Source: Xanthomonas sacchari
Lineage (GTDB): Bacteria; Pseudomonadota; Gammaproteobacteria; Xanthomonadales; Xanthomonadaceae
Assembly: GCF_024266585.1 (NCBI RefSeq)
Contig: NZ_CP100647.1
Coordinates: 2,833,001 to 2,897,000, forward strand
DNA length: 64,000 bases
Reading direction: 5' to 3'
Part shown: in pieces, positions 41,648-55,256 of the stretch
Layout of the letters: each line of letters starts with the position of its first letter
Numbering within the stretch: position 1 is the stretch's first letter
Translations under genes and position numbers: made by a program
Notes under the pieces: model-generated
Told to the model about the DNA's origin: nothing
What the model saw: the letters and a program-made list of their open reading frames with translations, nothing else
The model's database searches: none

Positions 41648-44602
41648 TCAGCGCACCTCGAACTCGCCGACCAGCACCGTCTCCTTGCGCTCGGTCAGGC
41701 GCAGCGTCACCTGCTGGTCGCGCTGCGAGGCCGTGCCCCAGCCCGTGCTCAGTTGCAGGTGCAAGGTGGTGGCGCCGGTGACCAGCGGCTGGCGGTCGCC
41801 GAAGAAGTTCGCTTCGACCCGATACTTGCCGGGCTTGGCCCTACGCAGCGAGAACTCCTCCGGCCCGTAGCCGCCGGTGAAATCCGGCGACAGTTGGCCC
41901 CCCTGGTAAGTCGCGCGGTTGCCGTAGTAGCAGCGCTCGCCATTGGGATCGGTCACCCACAGGTCCATGTCGCTGTTGTCGCTGTCCCAGTTCAGCACCA
42001 CGCGCAGGTCCAGCGGCAGATTGCGCAGCAGCCGCGGATCGACGAAGCCGGTATCCAGCGGCTGCGGCGCACGCGCCACGATCGCGTTCAGCTCGTCGAG
42101 CGCGATCATGCTCACCCCGTCGAAGCGCGGGTCCCAGTCGCGCACCACCACCTGGTACAGCTGCGCGATCGCCGCCTGCGCGTCGCCGCGCGCGGCCTGG
42201 GCCAGGCCCAGGTCGCGGAAGCTCTGCGGCTCCTCCTCGCCCAGCCGCACTACCTGCTCGAACACCGGCACCGCCAGATCGGCGCGGCCGGCCTGCAGCA
42301 GCCGGTAGCCGAGCACACGCAGCACGTGACGGTTCTCCAACTGCAGCTCGGCCAGGTTGGACAGCACGCGCAGGGCCAACTCGCGCTGCCCGCGCGCGAA
42401 CAGGACGTCGGCCACGTCCAGATAGAACGCCACGCTGTCGGCGTGCGCGGCGCGTTCGCTCAGGTACAGCGGATACACCGCCTCCGCCGCGGCCGCACGC
42501 AGGCGCCGCGCATACGCCGAATCCGGCTGCCAGGGCTGCAAGGCCAGGGAGATCGTGACGGGCCCTGCACTGCCGCCGGCCGCGGATGCGCCCGCGTCGC
42601 CGGCAACGGCGATCGCGTCCAGGCTCGCCGGCGCGGCCAGCATCCGTGCCGGTGCCGGTGCCGGCGCCTCCATGGCGGCAGGCGCCGGTGGCGAGGGCGG
42701 CGCCATCGCAAGCGATGCGGACACCGCTGCCATGTGGGCATCGTTCTGTCCCGCCGGCTCGGCGCGGCGCTGCCGTTCCTGCGCGAGCATCTGCGGCGGC
42801 GCGTCCTCGGGAAAGCGGCGCTGCCACCAGGCGACGCGCTGCGCGAACGCCTCGGCGACCCGGTCGATGCGTTGCCTGCGCGTGTCGTCATTGGTCTGCT
42901 GGCGTTGCGCCTGTGCGCGCGCCACCGCCGCACGCAGCGCCGGCGGCGCCGGGATGGCGTAGCGGACGTAGTCGTCGGCGCTCTCCAGCACCAGCAGCGA
43001 GGTGTCGGCGCTGACCAGGCCGAAGCGCGTGGCCAATGCCTGGCGGCGCGCGGCCGAGCCCAGCGGGTCGGCGGACAGACTGCGCAGCATGGCCCGCGCC
43101 CATGCGCCAGGGACCAGATCGCCGGGCACCTCAGAGGCCGCACGCAGCGGCAGGCGCAGGCGGCGGGTGCTGGCCGCCGTGGCGATCTCCAGCTGCAGCG
43201 CCGCGTCGGGCCCCAGCAGGCGCCCGGCGATGCGCAGGTAGCCCTCGTCGGCGTAGCGCGACTCGGCGACCAGATCGGCGACCTGGCTGCCCGCCATCGC
43301 GACCAGTTCGCCGCCGCGCTGCAACAGGCGCTCGCTGGCGACCTGCACCCCCTGCAGGCCCTGCAGCGCGATCGCGCGTCCGCCGCGCGCTTCGGCGATC
43401 GCCGCCAGGCGCGCGGCATCGGCGTGCGCGCCGGCCGAGTCGATCGCATACAGGCGCTGTCCCGGTGCCAGCGTCGGCATGGTCTGCGCACCGTAGTTGC
43501 CCAGGCCATCGCTGAACAGCAGGTACTCCTGCACCTGCGCCGCCGGTTGCCAGGCGCCCAGCGCACTGGCGCCATCCGGCTGCTCGGCCTGCAAGGCCGC
43601 CTTCAAGGCGCCCCAGTCGCCATTGCGCACCTGGAACTGGCGCGGCGCCTCGGCGCGGTCGCGCAGCACGATCAACTCGACCTGGGCCGTGCCGACCGCG
43701 GCGAAATAGCGCTGCAGCAAGGCCAGTTCGGCGGGGATATCGCGCTGCCGCGCCGAACCGGACGCATCCCACAGCAGGCCGATGCGTTGCGGCAGCGGCC
43801 GCGGGCCATGCAGGTCGGCGATCGGCACCAGCGCCTGGAAATAGCGCTGGCCCTCGTGGACGCCGGTCGCCACGCGCGGCGCCGCGCTCGCGCGCAGCGA
43901 CAGCGTCAATTCCGGCGGCAACTGCGCCGGGGTCCCGGACCAGGCCGCCGCATAACCGCCGTCGGCTGTCGGCAGCAGGCGCATGCCAGGCGCCGCCAGC
44001 GCGTGCTCGATGGGCGCGGCCTGCGTGCTCAGCGCTACCTGCAGCGACCTCGCGCTGGCCGCATACGCCAGCGGCAACCGCCATTGCCAGCCGGTCGCGG
44101 TGCGCGGCAGCGATTCGCGATAGACCAGGCGCACATGGCGGCTGCCATGCGCCGGCAGCGGATAGACGCGCAGCCGGAACTGGTTGCCAGCGGTCTGCTC
44201 GAGCAGGCCCGGATCCACGCCGCGCCGCTCGACCGCCTCGAACACCTGGCGCCCGCGCTCTTTGGGCACCGGCACCGCGTCGCGCATCTGCCCGTCGATG
44301 TCCAGGGCGAAACCGCTGAGTTGCTGCCCCGCGCGCAGCGGGAACGCCAGTTGCCCTTCCAGCACCCGCGCATTGGGATTGAAGAACTCCAACTCCACCG
44401 TGGTCTCGGCCAGGCCGGCGGCGGCATGCGCACGCACCGTCGCCGCGCGCAGCTCGACCGGGCGCTCGCCGGCATCGGTGCGCAGCAATGGGGCGACCAA
44501 CTGCTGCTGCGGTACGGCGGAGCGCGCGCCGGCGGCTGCCACGGCGAACGCCGACAACGAAAGCAACAACCCGCACAGGCCTCTGCGCACGATGAACGGC
44601 AT
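41648..44602 (-). CDS. Large secreted VIT-vWA-TPR-DUF2135 protein
   Basis: The 984-residue protein has a signal peptide (about 1-24). It then has a VIT (inter-alpha-trypsin inhibitor-like) domain (about 40-165), a von Willebrand A domain starting at about 260 with the metal-site motif DASGSA, a long Ala/Pro-rich linker (about 600-690), TPR-like helices (about 700-840) and a C-terminal DUF2135/YfaP-like domain (about 860-960, with LNWDSDNSDMDLWVTDPNGE). Such proteins are predicted to mediate metal-dependent protein contacts in the periplasm or envelope. It sits inside the rpf cluster between rpfD (50 bases away) and recJ. The function is unknown. The first codon is preceded by AAGGAG. Confidence 0.86.
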   Translation of the reverse strand: MPFIVRRGLCGLLLSLSAFAVAAAGARSAVPQQQLVAPLLRTDAGERPVELRAATVRAHAAAGLAETTVELEFFNPNARVLEGQLAFPLRAGQQLSGFALDIDGQMRDAVPVPKERGRQVFEAVERRGVDPGLLEQTAGNQFRLRVYPLPAHGSRHVRLVYRESLPRTATGWQWRLPLAYAASARSLQVALSTQAAPIEHALAAPGMRLLPTADGGYAAAWSGTPAQLPPELTLSLRASAAPRVATGVHEGQRYFQALVPIADLHGPRPLPQRIGLLWDASGSARQRDIPAELALLQRYFAAVGTAQVELIVLRDRAEAPRQFQVRNGDWGALKAALQAEQPDGASALGAWQPAAQVQEYLLFSDGLGNYGAQTMPTLAPGQRLYAIDSAGAHADAARLAAIAEARGGRAIALQGLQGVQVASERLLQRGGELVAMAGSQVADLVAESRYADEGYLRIAGRLLGPDAALQLEIATAASTRRLRLPLRAASEVPGDLVPGAWARAMLRSLSADPLGSAARRQALATRFGLVSADTSLLVLESADDYVRYAIPAPPALRAAVARAQAQRQQTNDDTRRQRIDRVAEAFAQRVAWWQRRFPEDAPPQMLAQERQRRAEPAGQNDAHMAAVSASLAMAPPSPPAPAAMEAPAPAPARMLAAPASLDAIAVAGDAGASAAGGSAGPVTISLALQPWQPDSAYARRLRAAAAEAVYPLYLSERAAHADSVAFYLDVADVLFARGQRELALRVLSNLAELQLENRHVLRVLGYRLLQAGRADLAVPVFEQVVRLGEEEPQSFRDLGLAQAARGDAQAAIAQLYQVVVRDWDPRFDGVSMIALDELNAIVARAPQPLDTGFVDPRLLRNLPLDLRVVLNWDSDNSDMDLWVTDPNGERCYYGNRATYQGGQLSPDFTGGYGPEEFSLRRAKPGKYRVEANFFGDRQPLVTGATTLHLQLSTGWGTASQRDQQVTLRLTERKETVLVGEFEVR

Positions 44603-44701
44603 GGATCGCTCCTTGATGGGACGGTATGGCTAGAACGTTCGCCATGGCGCAACGGGGTTGGGGGCGTGCTGTCGGACGTGAGGCGACCGAGGCCGCGCCC
44701 T

Positions 44702-44792
44702 CCCCTCATCCGCCCCTGCGGGACACCGTCTCCCGAGGGGAGAAGGGAGCCGCGTCGCCCCTTTCCCATCGGAAGAGGGGTTGGGATGAGGG
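44702..44792. repeat. Palindromic intergenic repeat, copy 1
   Basis: This is a roughly 90-base unit that begins CCCCTCATC, ends GGGATGAGGG and has complementary termini. It shares GGAGCCGCGTCGCCCCT-like core sequence and a GAGGGGTTGGG end with copy 2. It looks like a small non-autonomous repeat of the kind common in xanthomonad intergenic DNA. Confidence 0.78.
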
Positions 44793-44834
44793 TCCGGCAC
44801 GCGCGGCGCACCCGATCATTGCCTGTACTACCTG

Positions 44835-44925
44835 CCCCTCATCGGGCCCTGCGGGCCACTTTCTCCAGGCAGGAGAAGGAAGCCGCGTCGCCCCTCTTCA
44901 ACCGGGAGAGGGGTTGGGGTGAGGG
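44835..44925. repeat. Palindromic intergenic repeat, copy 2
   Basis: This is a second unit in the same orientation, about 42 bases after copy 1. It begins CCCCTCATCGGG and ends GAGGGGTTGGGGTGAGGG. The core AAGCCGCGTCGCCCCT is shared with copy 1, while the arms have diverged. Confidence 0.78.
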
Positions 44926-44960
44926 TACGGCGCCGCCTGCGCCGGCAGACCGCCGGGGAC

Positions 44961-46694
44961 TCAATCACCCAGCGGTTGGCAGTGCTCCACCACCAGTTGC
45001 ACGGCGTCGCCGCCGCGGTAGTCGTCGGCGACCAGGCGGTAGGCGACGTGCACGCGCCGGCCCGGTTCGCGGCCGTGCCAGCCGTTGAAGTGGATCGCGT
45101 TCAAGGGCGCGGCGCGGCCCGGGCAGCGCAGGCTCAACTTGAGGTGGCGCTCCTTCAACACGCGCCACTGCAGCACCTCGAATTCGCCGTCGAACAGCGG
45201 TTCGGGAAAGCCCTGCCCCCACGGCCCGCCCTGGCGCAGCGCCTCGGCGTGGCGGTGGTCGAGTTCGTGCGGGTCCAGCATGCCGTCGCTGAGCAGTTCG
45301 GCCTGCAGCAGTTCCGCGTCCAGGCTGGCCAGCGCATGCGCGCGGAACACCTGTTCGAACTCGGCCAACGCGTCCTGGCGCAGGCTCAGGCCGGCGGCCA
45401 TGGCGTGGCCGCCGAACTTCTCCATCAGCCCTGGCCGCTGCGCTTCCACCGCCGCCATCGCATCGCGGATGTGGAAGCCCGGGATCGAACGCGCCGAGCC
45501 GCGCAACTGGGTGCTGCCCGGCTCGGCCGGGGCGAAGGCGATCACCGGCCGGTGCAGGCGGTCCTTCATCTTCGAGGCGACCAAGCCGATCACGCCGGGA
45601 TGCCACTGCGCATCGAACAGGCACACCGCCACCGGCGGTTGCTCAGGCGCGGCCAGCAGCGCCTGCGCCACCACCGCCTCGGCCTCGTCGGTCATCTGCT
45701 GCTGCACGGCGCGGCGCTCGGCGTTGATCTCTTCCAATGTCGCGGCGATCGCGCGCGCCTGCTGCGGGTCCTCGCACAACAGCAGTTCGATGCCCAGGGC
45801 CATGTCCTCGAGGCGGCCGGCGGCGTTGAGCCGCGGCGCCAGGGCGAAGCCGATGTCGCTGGCGCTGAGCCGCGCCGGGTCGCGGCCGCTGGCCTCGATC
45901 AGCGCCCGCAGCCCAACACACCCCTCGCCGCGCTGCAGCCGGCGCAGGCCGGCCGACACCAGCGCGCGATTGTTCGGATCCAGCGGCACCAGGTCGGCGA
46001 CGGTACCGACCGCGACCAGGTCCAGCAGCACGCCCAGGTCCGGCGGCGCGGCGGCGAACGCACCTTGCGCGCGCAGGTGCCGGCGCAGCGCCAACAGCAC
46101 GTAGAAGATCACGCCGACGCCGGCCAGCACCTTGCTCGGGAACGCGTCGCCGGCCAGGTTCGGATCGACGATGGCATCGGCCGGCGGCAAGGTCGGCCCC
46201 GGCAGGTGGTGGTCGGTGACCAGCACCTGCCAGCCCAGCGCCTTGGCCGCGGCGACGCCGGCATGGCAGGCGATGCCGTGATCCACCGTGACCAGCAGGT
46301 CCGGCCGCAATGGCGCCAGTTCCGCCACCAGCGCCGGCGACAGCCCGTAGCCGTGGACCATGCGATTGGGCACCGCGTGCAGCACCTGCGCGGCGCCGAG
46401 CAGGCGCAGCCCGCGCACCGCCACCGCGCAGGCGGTGGCGCCGTCGCAATCGAAATCGCCGACCACCAGGATGCGCTTGCCGGCGACGATCGCCTCGGCC
46501 AGCAACGCCACCGCCGCGTCGATGCCGCTCAGCGCATCCGGCGGCAACAGCTGCGCCAGCCTGGGCTGCGCCAGGTCGCTGTCGTGCGCGCCGCGCGCGG
46601 CGTAGATGCGCCGCAACAGCGGCAACGTGGCCGCGTGCCACGGGCCGGCCGCGGCCGCCACGGGCCGCCGCACGATGCGCGTGACCGAACTCAT
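44961..46694 (-). CDS. recJ: Single-stranded-DNA-specific 5'-3' exonuclease RecJ
   Basis: The 577-residue DHH-family exonuclease acts in recombination, mismatch and base-excision repair. Catalytic motifs: VVGDFDCDGATA (motif I), TVDHG, and VTDHHLPG carrying the DHH triad. The C-terminal DHHA1 part contains GGHAMAAGL. The ATG at 46694 overlaps the rpfE stop (ATGA), so translation is coupled to rpfE. The length is typical. Confidence 0.96.
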   Translation of the reverse strand: MSSVTRIVRRPVAAAAGPWHAATLPLLRRIYAARGAHDSDLAQPRLAQLLPPDALSGIDAAVALLAEAIVAGKRILVVGDFDCDGATACAVAVRGLRLLGAAQVLHAVPNRMVHGYGLSPALVAELAPLRPDLLVTVDHGIACHAGVAAAKALGWQVLVTDHHLPGPTLPPADAIVDPNLAGDAFPSKVLAGVGVIFYVLLALRRHLRAQGAFAAAPPDLGVLLDLVAVGTVADLVPLDPNNRALVSAGLRRLQRGEGCVGLRALIEASGRDPARLSASDIGFALAPRLNAAGRLEDMALGIELLLCEDPQQARAIAATLEEINAERRAVQQQMTDEAEAVVAQALLAAPEQPPVAVCLFDAQWHPGVIGLVASKMKDRLHRPVIAFAPAEPGSTQLRGSARSIPGFHIRDAMAAVEAQRPGLMEKFGGHAMAAGLSLRQDALAEFEQVFRAHALASLDAELLQAELLSDGMLDPHELDHRHAEALRQGGPWGQGFPEPLFDGEFEVLQWRVLKERHLKLSLRCPGRAAPLNAIHFNGWHGREPGRRVHVAYRLVADDYRGGDAVQLVVEHCQPLGD

Positions 46695-47617
46695 GCGTCC
46701 AGGCGCGACAGCGGCCGCCGCCACAGGCGCCAGCGTTGCGCGGGCGCGATGCGGAAACAGGTGCCGTCCTCGAAATCCAGCTGCAGCTGCTGCAACTCAC
46801 CCTCGCGCAGCGCCTGCAGCAGCGGCTGCACCACCTCGCCGACGAACTGCTCGGGTGCGCGCAGCTGGCGCAGGTCGACCAGCGCATCGACCCGCGGCGC
46901 CTGCGCCTCGGCGACGCCGATGCCGGCGGCCTGGGCCAGTGCGCGCAACAGCGGGTCGCGGCTGCGCACCTGCGCGTGCGCGGTGCCGACCGTGGCCGGC
47001 AGGCGGCCGCCGCCCCAGAACCACAGCGAATTGATCGCCGGCTGGCCGCGGGCGACGCGCTCGCGGTTCCAGGGGTGCTGATGCAGCAGCACCTGCGCCT
47101 CGGTCAGCAGGGCGCGCCAGCGGCGCGCGTCCTCGCCCTGCGGCAGGTGATCGAACAAATCCGCACCGAGCACCTGCGCGGGCGCTGCGAACGCCGGCAG
47201 CACGCTGTCGGCCGGCAGCCGCAGGTACCAGCGGGTGGGATCGGGCGCGTCCAGGGTCAGCCCGCTCTCGGCGAACAGGCCCTGCACCGCCGGCAGCAGC
47301 GCGTCCAGGTCCACCGCGTCGAGCGGCAGCATGTCGCCATGCGCCATCAGCCGCGCGCCCTGCATGTCCGGCACCACGTAGGCCGGATCGGCGCGCAGCC
47401 ACAGGCCGTCGCCGGCATCGCTGGCGTCCAGTTGCCGGGTCAGCGCCGCGGCCGGCAGGCTGTCGTCGGCCAGCACGAAGTGCCGCCGCAACTGCGCCTC
47501 GCCGCCCGGTGCGGCCTGCACGCGGTCGGCACGACCGAACGCGCGCGCCACCTCGCCGGCCAGCACGGCGCCGGCCAGGCGCACCCGCTCCGGCAACAGC
47601 AAGGTGGCGACGGCCAT
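46691..47617 (-). CDS. rpfE: RpfE, conserved protein of the rpf cluster (function unknown)
   Basis: This 308-residue soluble protein has no signal peptide or membrane helix. Recognisable stretches are RVDALVDLRQLRAPEQF near the C-terminus and NSLWFWGGGRLP in the middle. The latter occurs in database entries loosely labelled phosphoglycerate mutase, but no mutase active site is evident to me. It occupies the rpfE position between greA and recJ, ends overlapping recJ and starts 4 bases after the greA stop. I chose ATG 47617 (MAVATLLLPE). Confidence 0.85.
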   Translation of the reverse strand: MAVATLLLPERVRLAGAVLAGEVARAFGRADRVQAAPGGEAQLRRHFVLADDSLPAAALTRQLDASDAGDGLWLRADPAYVVPDMQGARLMAHGDMLPLDAVDLDALLPAVQGLFAESGLTLDAPDPTRWYLRLPADSVLPAFAAPAQVLGADLFDHLPQGEDARRWRALLTEAQVLLHQHPWNRERVARGQPAINSLWFWGGGRLPATVGTAHAQVRSRDPLLRALAQAAGIGVAEAQAPRVDALVDLRQLRAPEQFVGEVVQPLLQALREGELQQLQLDFEDGTCFRIAPAQRWRLWRRPLSRLDA

Positions 47618-47621
47618 CGGA

Positions 47622-48094
47622 TCAGCCGACGTAGGCGACGCTGACGATCTCGTACTCGCGGCGTCCGGCCGGGGCATCGATGCTGACGCTGTCGCCTTCC
47701 ATCTTGCCGATCAGCGCGCGCGCCAACGGCGAGGAGATCGCGATCAGGCCCTGCTTGATGTCCGCTTCCAGGTCGCCGACCAACTGGTAGCGCTTTTCCT
47801 CGTCGGTCTCGACGTCGGCCAGGGTCACGGTGGCGCCGAACACCACCTTGCTGCCGACCGCCAGCTTGCTGACGTCGATGACCTCGGCGTGCGACAGCTC
47901 GCTCTCCAACTGCTTGATGCGGCCTTCGATGAAACCCTGCTGTTCGCGCGCGGCGTGATACTCGGCGTTCTCCTTGAGGTCGCCATGCGCGCGCGCCTCG
48001 GCGATCGCGGTGATGACTTCGGGACGCTTGACCGACTTCAGGTGATCCAGTTCCTCGCGCAGCCGCTGCGCGCCTTGCATGGTGATCGGGGCTC

Positions 48095-48098
<4 letters not shown>
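47622..48098 (-). CDS. greA: Transcription elongation factor GreA
   Basis: The 158-residue GreA, the same length as in E. coli, rescues backtracked RNA polymerase by stimulating transcript cleavage. The N-terminal coiled coil carries the acidic tip ([19 protein letters not shown]); the C-terminal FKBP-like domain ends in [11 protein letters not shown]. The start is GTG at 48098, which overlaps the carB stop (GTGA) and gives [13 protein letters not shown], matching family N-termini. It is therefore translationally coupled to carB. Confidence 0.96.
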
Positions 48099-51337
<3,239 letters not shown>

Positions 51338-51399
51338 TTCTTTCTCGAAGTCTGGGCTTTCGACGTTTTTGAGGCTGAGCGCCTAACGTTTAAAGTCGT

Positions 51400-51965
51400 T
51401 CAGGAAACATCATGTTCGGACAATCGACAACGATGGATGAGCTCATCCCCAAGCGCGGCCTGCTGCTCTTCCGTCATGGTGGGGACAGTCAGAGGCGGTG
51501 CCGCGCGGAACACCATTCCCGCAGGCGAAGAGATGAATTCACGCGCCTGCGCCGCTTGATCAGGGCTCATTCCAAGCAGCAGTTCGGCGCCATCAGGCTT
51601 GTGTTGATTCAGAAAAACGGCCTTTGCGTTCGCGGCCACATAGTGCATGTAGCGCTGGCCAGCAGGTGTTCCAGAAAACGCGATCCAGCGCCCCGCCGTA
51701 TCGTCATCCTGGAAGATCGTCTTCAACTGCGCCATGGTATTCAGCGCGATCGCCTCTCCCACGAGCCCAGCGACGCAGCCTTTCTGATCTGAACCGAGCT
51801 TCTGGAACAACGGCGCCGCCGCCACCGAGTCCTTGGCGTAGATGGAAGCCGCCTCTTTCAATCCGATGATCTGAAAAAGTTGCGACGCCTGCGCCTCCGA
51901 TACGTCGGCGGCATTTGCAGATCCAGTGCAGGCCAGAAGAATTGCCAACATCAGCTGGCGAACGT

Positions 51966-51969
<4 letters not shown>
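51400..51969 (-). CDS. Small secreted DUF2059-like protein between carA and carB
   Basis: The 189-residue protein has a signal peptide ([20 protein letters not shown], cleavage after about residue 20). The mature part is helical. The segment [21 protein letters not shown] resembles the end of DUF2059 domains, where a short helix precedes an S-P-x-G motif. Its ATG overlaps the carA stop by 4 bases, so it is translated from the car transcript. Base composition is noticeably less GC-rich than carA and carB, suggesting later insertion. The function is unknown. Confidence 0.82.
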
Positions 51970-53093
<1,124 letters not shown>

Positions 53094-53255
53094 GGGGTTC
53101 GCCTTGGGGAGAGAGGAACCCTGCCCCACCAACTTGCAGGCTGCAAGAAACCGCGAACTCGGCGCTTCTCCGGGTCCGTGGCGATGGGTAACAGGCGAGC
53201 GAGAATTGTACCGACGCGGGGCGGTCCGCGCCAGCCGTTTGGGTGAAGTGCCTGT

Positions 53256-53972
53256 TCAGCCGAGCAGGTCGCGCAGCCGGTAGGCCCCGGGCGCACGCCC
53301 CGGCAGGCGCGCAGCGGCATGCAGCGCACCACGGGCGAAGATGTCGCGATTGCTGGCGCGATGCACCAGTTCGAGCCGCTCGCCGAGTCCGGCGAACTGC
53401 ACCAGATGCTCGCCGACGATGTCGCCGGCGCGCAGGCTGGCGTAGCGCGCAGTGGCGCCGCCCTGTGCCGCGGCTGCGCCGAGGGTCAGCGCGGTGCCGG
53501 AAGGCGCGTCCTGCTTGTGCACATGGTGGGATTCGACGATGTCGCAATCCCAGCCCGGCAGCGCCGCGGCGGCGCGCTCGACCAGATCGTGCAGCACCGC
53601 CACACCCAGGCTGAAGTTCGATGCCCAGATCAGCGGAATGCGGTCGGCGGCGGCGGCCAGCGCCTGCCGCTGCGCGTCCTCCAGCCCGGTGGTGCCGGAC
53701 ACCAGTGCCGCGCCGCGCGCCGTGCACAAGGCCAGCACCGGGTCGAAGCCCTGCGGCAGGCTGAAATCGATCGCCACGTCGAAAGCGGGCACCCCGCCCA
53801 GCTCGGCCGCGGCGAAGTACGGCACCCCGTCGATCACCCGCTGCGCCGGCGCGCGCCGCACCACCGCGGCCACCACCTGCAGCGCCGGGTCCTGCGCGGC
53901 CAGCCGCAACAACGCCTGGCCCATCCGGCCGGACGCACCATGGATCAACACACGCAGCGGAGAAGTCGTCAT
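53256..53972 (-). CDS. dapB: 4-hydroxy-tetrahydrodipicolinate reductase
   Basis: The 238-residue DapB performs the second committed step of the diaminopimelate/lysine branch using NAD(P)H. The nucleotide-binding motif HGASGRMGQ is at about 11-19, and the catalytic region ESHHVHKQDAPSGTAL includes the active-site His pair and Lys. The length is slightly short for the family but all motifs are present. It lies 162 bases upstream of carA on the same strand, as usual around car operons. Confidence 0.96.
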   Translation of the reverse strand: MTTSPLRVLIHGASGRMGQALLRLAAQDPALQVVAAVVRRAPAQRVIDGVPYFAAAELGGVPAFDVAIDFSLPQGFDPVLALCTARGAALVSGTTGLEDAQRQALAAAADRIPLIWASNFSLGVAVLHDLVERAAAALPGWDCDIVESHHVHKQDAPSGTALTLGAAAAQGGATARYASLRAGDIVGEHLVQFAGLGERLELVHRASNRDIFARGALHAAARLPGRAPGAYRLRDLLG

Positions 53973-54519
53973 CGGCACAAGGCTAGCGGTTTGCGCGCGG
54001 GTGCGACAGAGGGCGCGTGCACCGGAGACGCAAGCGCCCGACGCACCGCCTCGGACGTGGCGATGCTTCACTCGTCGGGGCTGAAGCCCCTCCCACAAGG
54101 GCGTGGCGGCACTGGAAGCGACCAAAAAGCCGCCGAGCGAGGCACTTGGCACTTGGCATCTGCCAAGAGACAGCGCAGCCGATCGGACACCCCCTGTGGG
54201 AGGGGCTTCAACCCCGACGCCGGACCGCCCGATCTCACGCGGAGCCCTCGGAGCCCTGCTGCCGTTACGCGATCGACGCTGCACCCGCATCGCCTTGCAC
54301 GGAGCATGCTCGAGGCGGACGGCGCCGCGCTTCGGATACAGCGCGGCCTCGTTCGTCGCGGCGGAAGCCGCTCCTACAGACGGTCAACGACGCCGCTGGC
54401 AAGGCATTGTGGGAGGGGCTTCAGCCCCGACGCGTTGCACCCACCCAATCGGGCATGCACCTGTCGACGCCACCGCTCCCGCCGAGAGGGGAGCGCACTC
54501 GCCGGAGCGATCGACCGCC
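53973..54519. other. REP-rich gap between dapB and the MOSC gene
   Basis: About 550 bases with no gene. Four REP palindromes in alternating orientation occupy 54074-54431. The stretches between them show no further recognisable signals beyond scattered GC-rich sequence. Confidence 0.7.
54074..54431. repeat. Cluster of four REP palindromes
   Basis: The units are about 24 bases of the type TGTGGGAGGGGCTTCAGCC plus CCGAC. They lie at 54074-54098 (reverse), 54195-54218 (forward), 54355-54378 (reverse, with GCGGAAGCCGC core) and 54408-54431 (forward). Each contains its own small palindrome (GGGGCTTCAGCCCC), and reverse/forward neighbours form pairs. This is the arrangement of bacterial REP/BIME elements mobilised by RAYT transposases; no RAYT gene is in the window. 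Confidence 0.88.
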
Positions 54520-55236
54520 CTACTCGGCCGCCGCCTGCCCCAACAAGCGTTTGTCCCAATCCTCCACCGCGCGGTGCGCCAAGCGCCGCTCGAACAAGGT
54601 GCGCCAGTTCGGCACCAGCGGCAGCGCCAGCACCTCCTGCAGTTGCGCCGGGTCGATCTCGCGCCGGTACAGCAGGCCGACCAGGCGCGCCAGAGACCAC
54701 TGTGGATGCGGACGCTCCAGCAGCACCAGACTGTCGCCGGCGGCCACCTCGCCGGGCTGCAGCACGCGGTAGTACCAACCGGTGCGGCCGCTGTCCTGCA
54801 CGCGCCGCGCCAGCGCGGCCACGCCGAAGCGGTCGGACAGCTTCCAGCACGGCTGCCGCGACTGCGAGACCTCGACCAGGGCGGTGCCCAGGCGCAACCG
54901 ATCGCCCAGGCACAGGTCGGCTTCGGTCACGCCGCAACTGCTGAGGTTCTCGCCGAACGCGCCCGGCGCGTCCAGCAAGGCATGCGCGCCCAGTTCCTCG
55001 CGCCAGGCCGGGTAATGGTCGCGCGGATAATGATGCAAGGCCTTGTCGGGGCCGCCATGCACACGGCGGTCGCCCTGCTCGTCCAGCTCCAGCCCCTCCA
55101 GGCCGATGCGCAGACGCCCGGCCTGCGGCCGCTTGTCGATCGCGCTGCGGCTGCCTGGACGGGTGAACGCCTGGACGCGACCGACCAGGACCGCATCGAT
55201 GGTCCACGCCGCCACGGCGGAATCAGGAGCCGTCAT
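54520..55236 (-). CDS. MOSC domain-containing protein (YiiM-like)
   Basis: The 238-residue protein has an N-terminal MOSC domain (about 10-165) and a C-terminal three-helix region (about 170-235, with LARLVGLLYRREIDP), the layout of E. coli YiiM. The conserved Cys proposed to handle sulfur or molybdenum cofactor lies in SQSRQPCWKLSDRF. YiiM relatives reduce N-hydroxylated compounds such as 6-N-hydroxylaminopurine with electrons from a reductase. It follows the aminotransferase gene by 20 bases and is probably co-transcribed. Confidence 0.9.
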   Translation of the reverse strand: MTAPDSAVAAWTIDAVLVGRVQAFTRPGSRSAIDKRPQAGRLRIGLEGLELDEQGDRRVHGGPDKALHHYPRDHYPAWREELGAHALLDAPGAFGENLSSCGVTEADLCLGDRLRLGTALVEVSQSRQPCWKLSDRFGVAALARRVQDSGRTGWYYRVLQPGEVAAGDSLVLLERPHPQWSLARLVGLLYRREIDPAQLQEVLALPLVPNWRTLFERRLAHRAVEDWDKRLLGQAAAE

Positions 55237-55256
55237 CGCCTGACCCGATGCCGGGC

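Larger units (their letters stand above)
44603..44960. other. Repeat-filled gap upstream of the VIT-vWA gene
   Basis: This gap contains the two tandem palindromic repeats described separately (44702-44792 and 44835-44925) and no gene. It lies between the start of the VIT-vWA gene and the end of recJ, so the VIT-vWA gene must either have a promoter here or be transcribed through the repeats. Confidence 0.7.

Noticed and set aside
41585-45088. Open frame of over 1100 codons on the plus strand opposite the VIT-vWA gene
   Set aside because: Antisense shadow; Arg/Gln/Ala-rich, without domains, while the minus strand encodes an ordered multi-domain secreted protein.
46691-47617. Phosphoglycerate mutase label for the gene between greA and recJ
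   Set aside because: No mutase active-site motif is visible; the position in the rpf cluster supports the RpfE designation with unknown function.
54074-54431. CRISPR-like spaced repeats
   Set aside because: The units alternate orientation, have unequal spacing and are individually palindromic, which fits REP elements; no cas genes are present.
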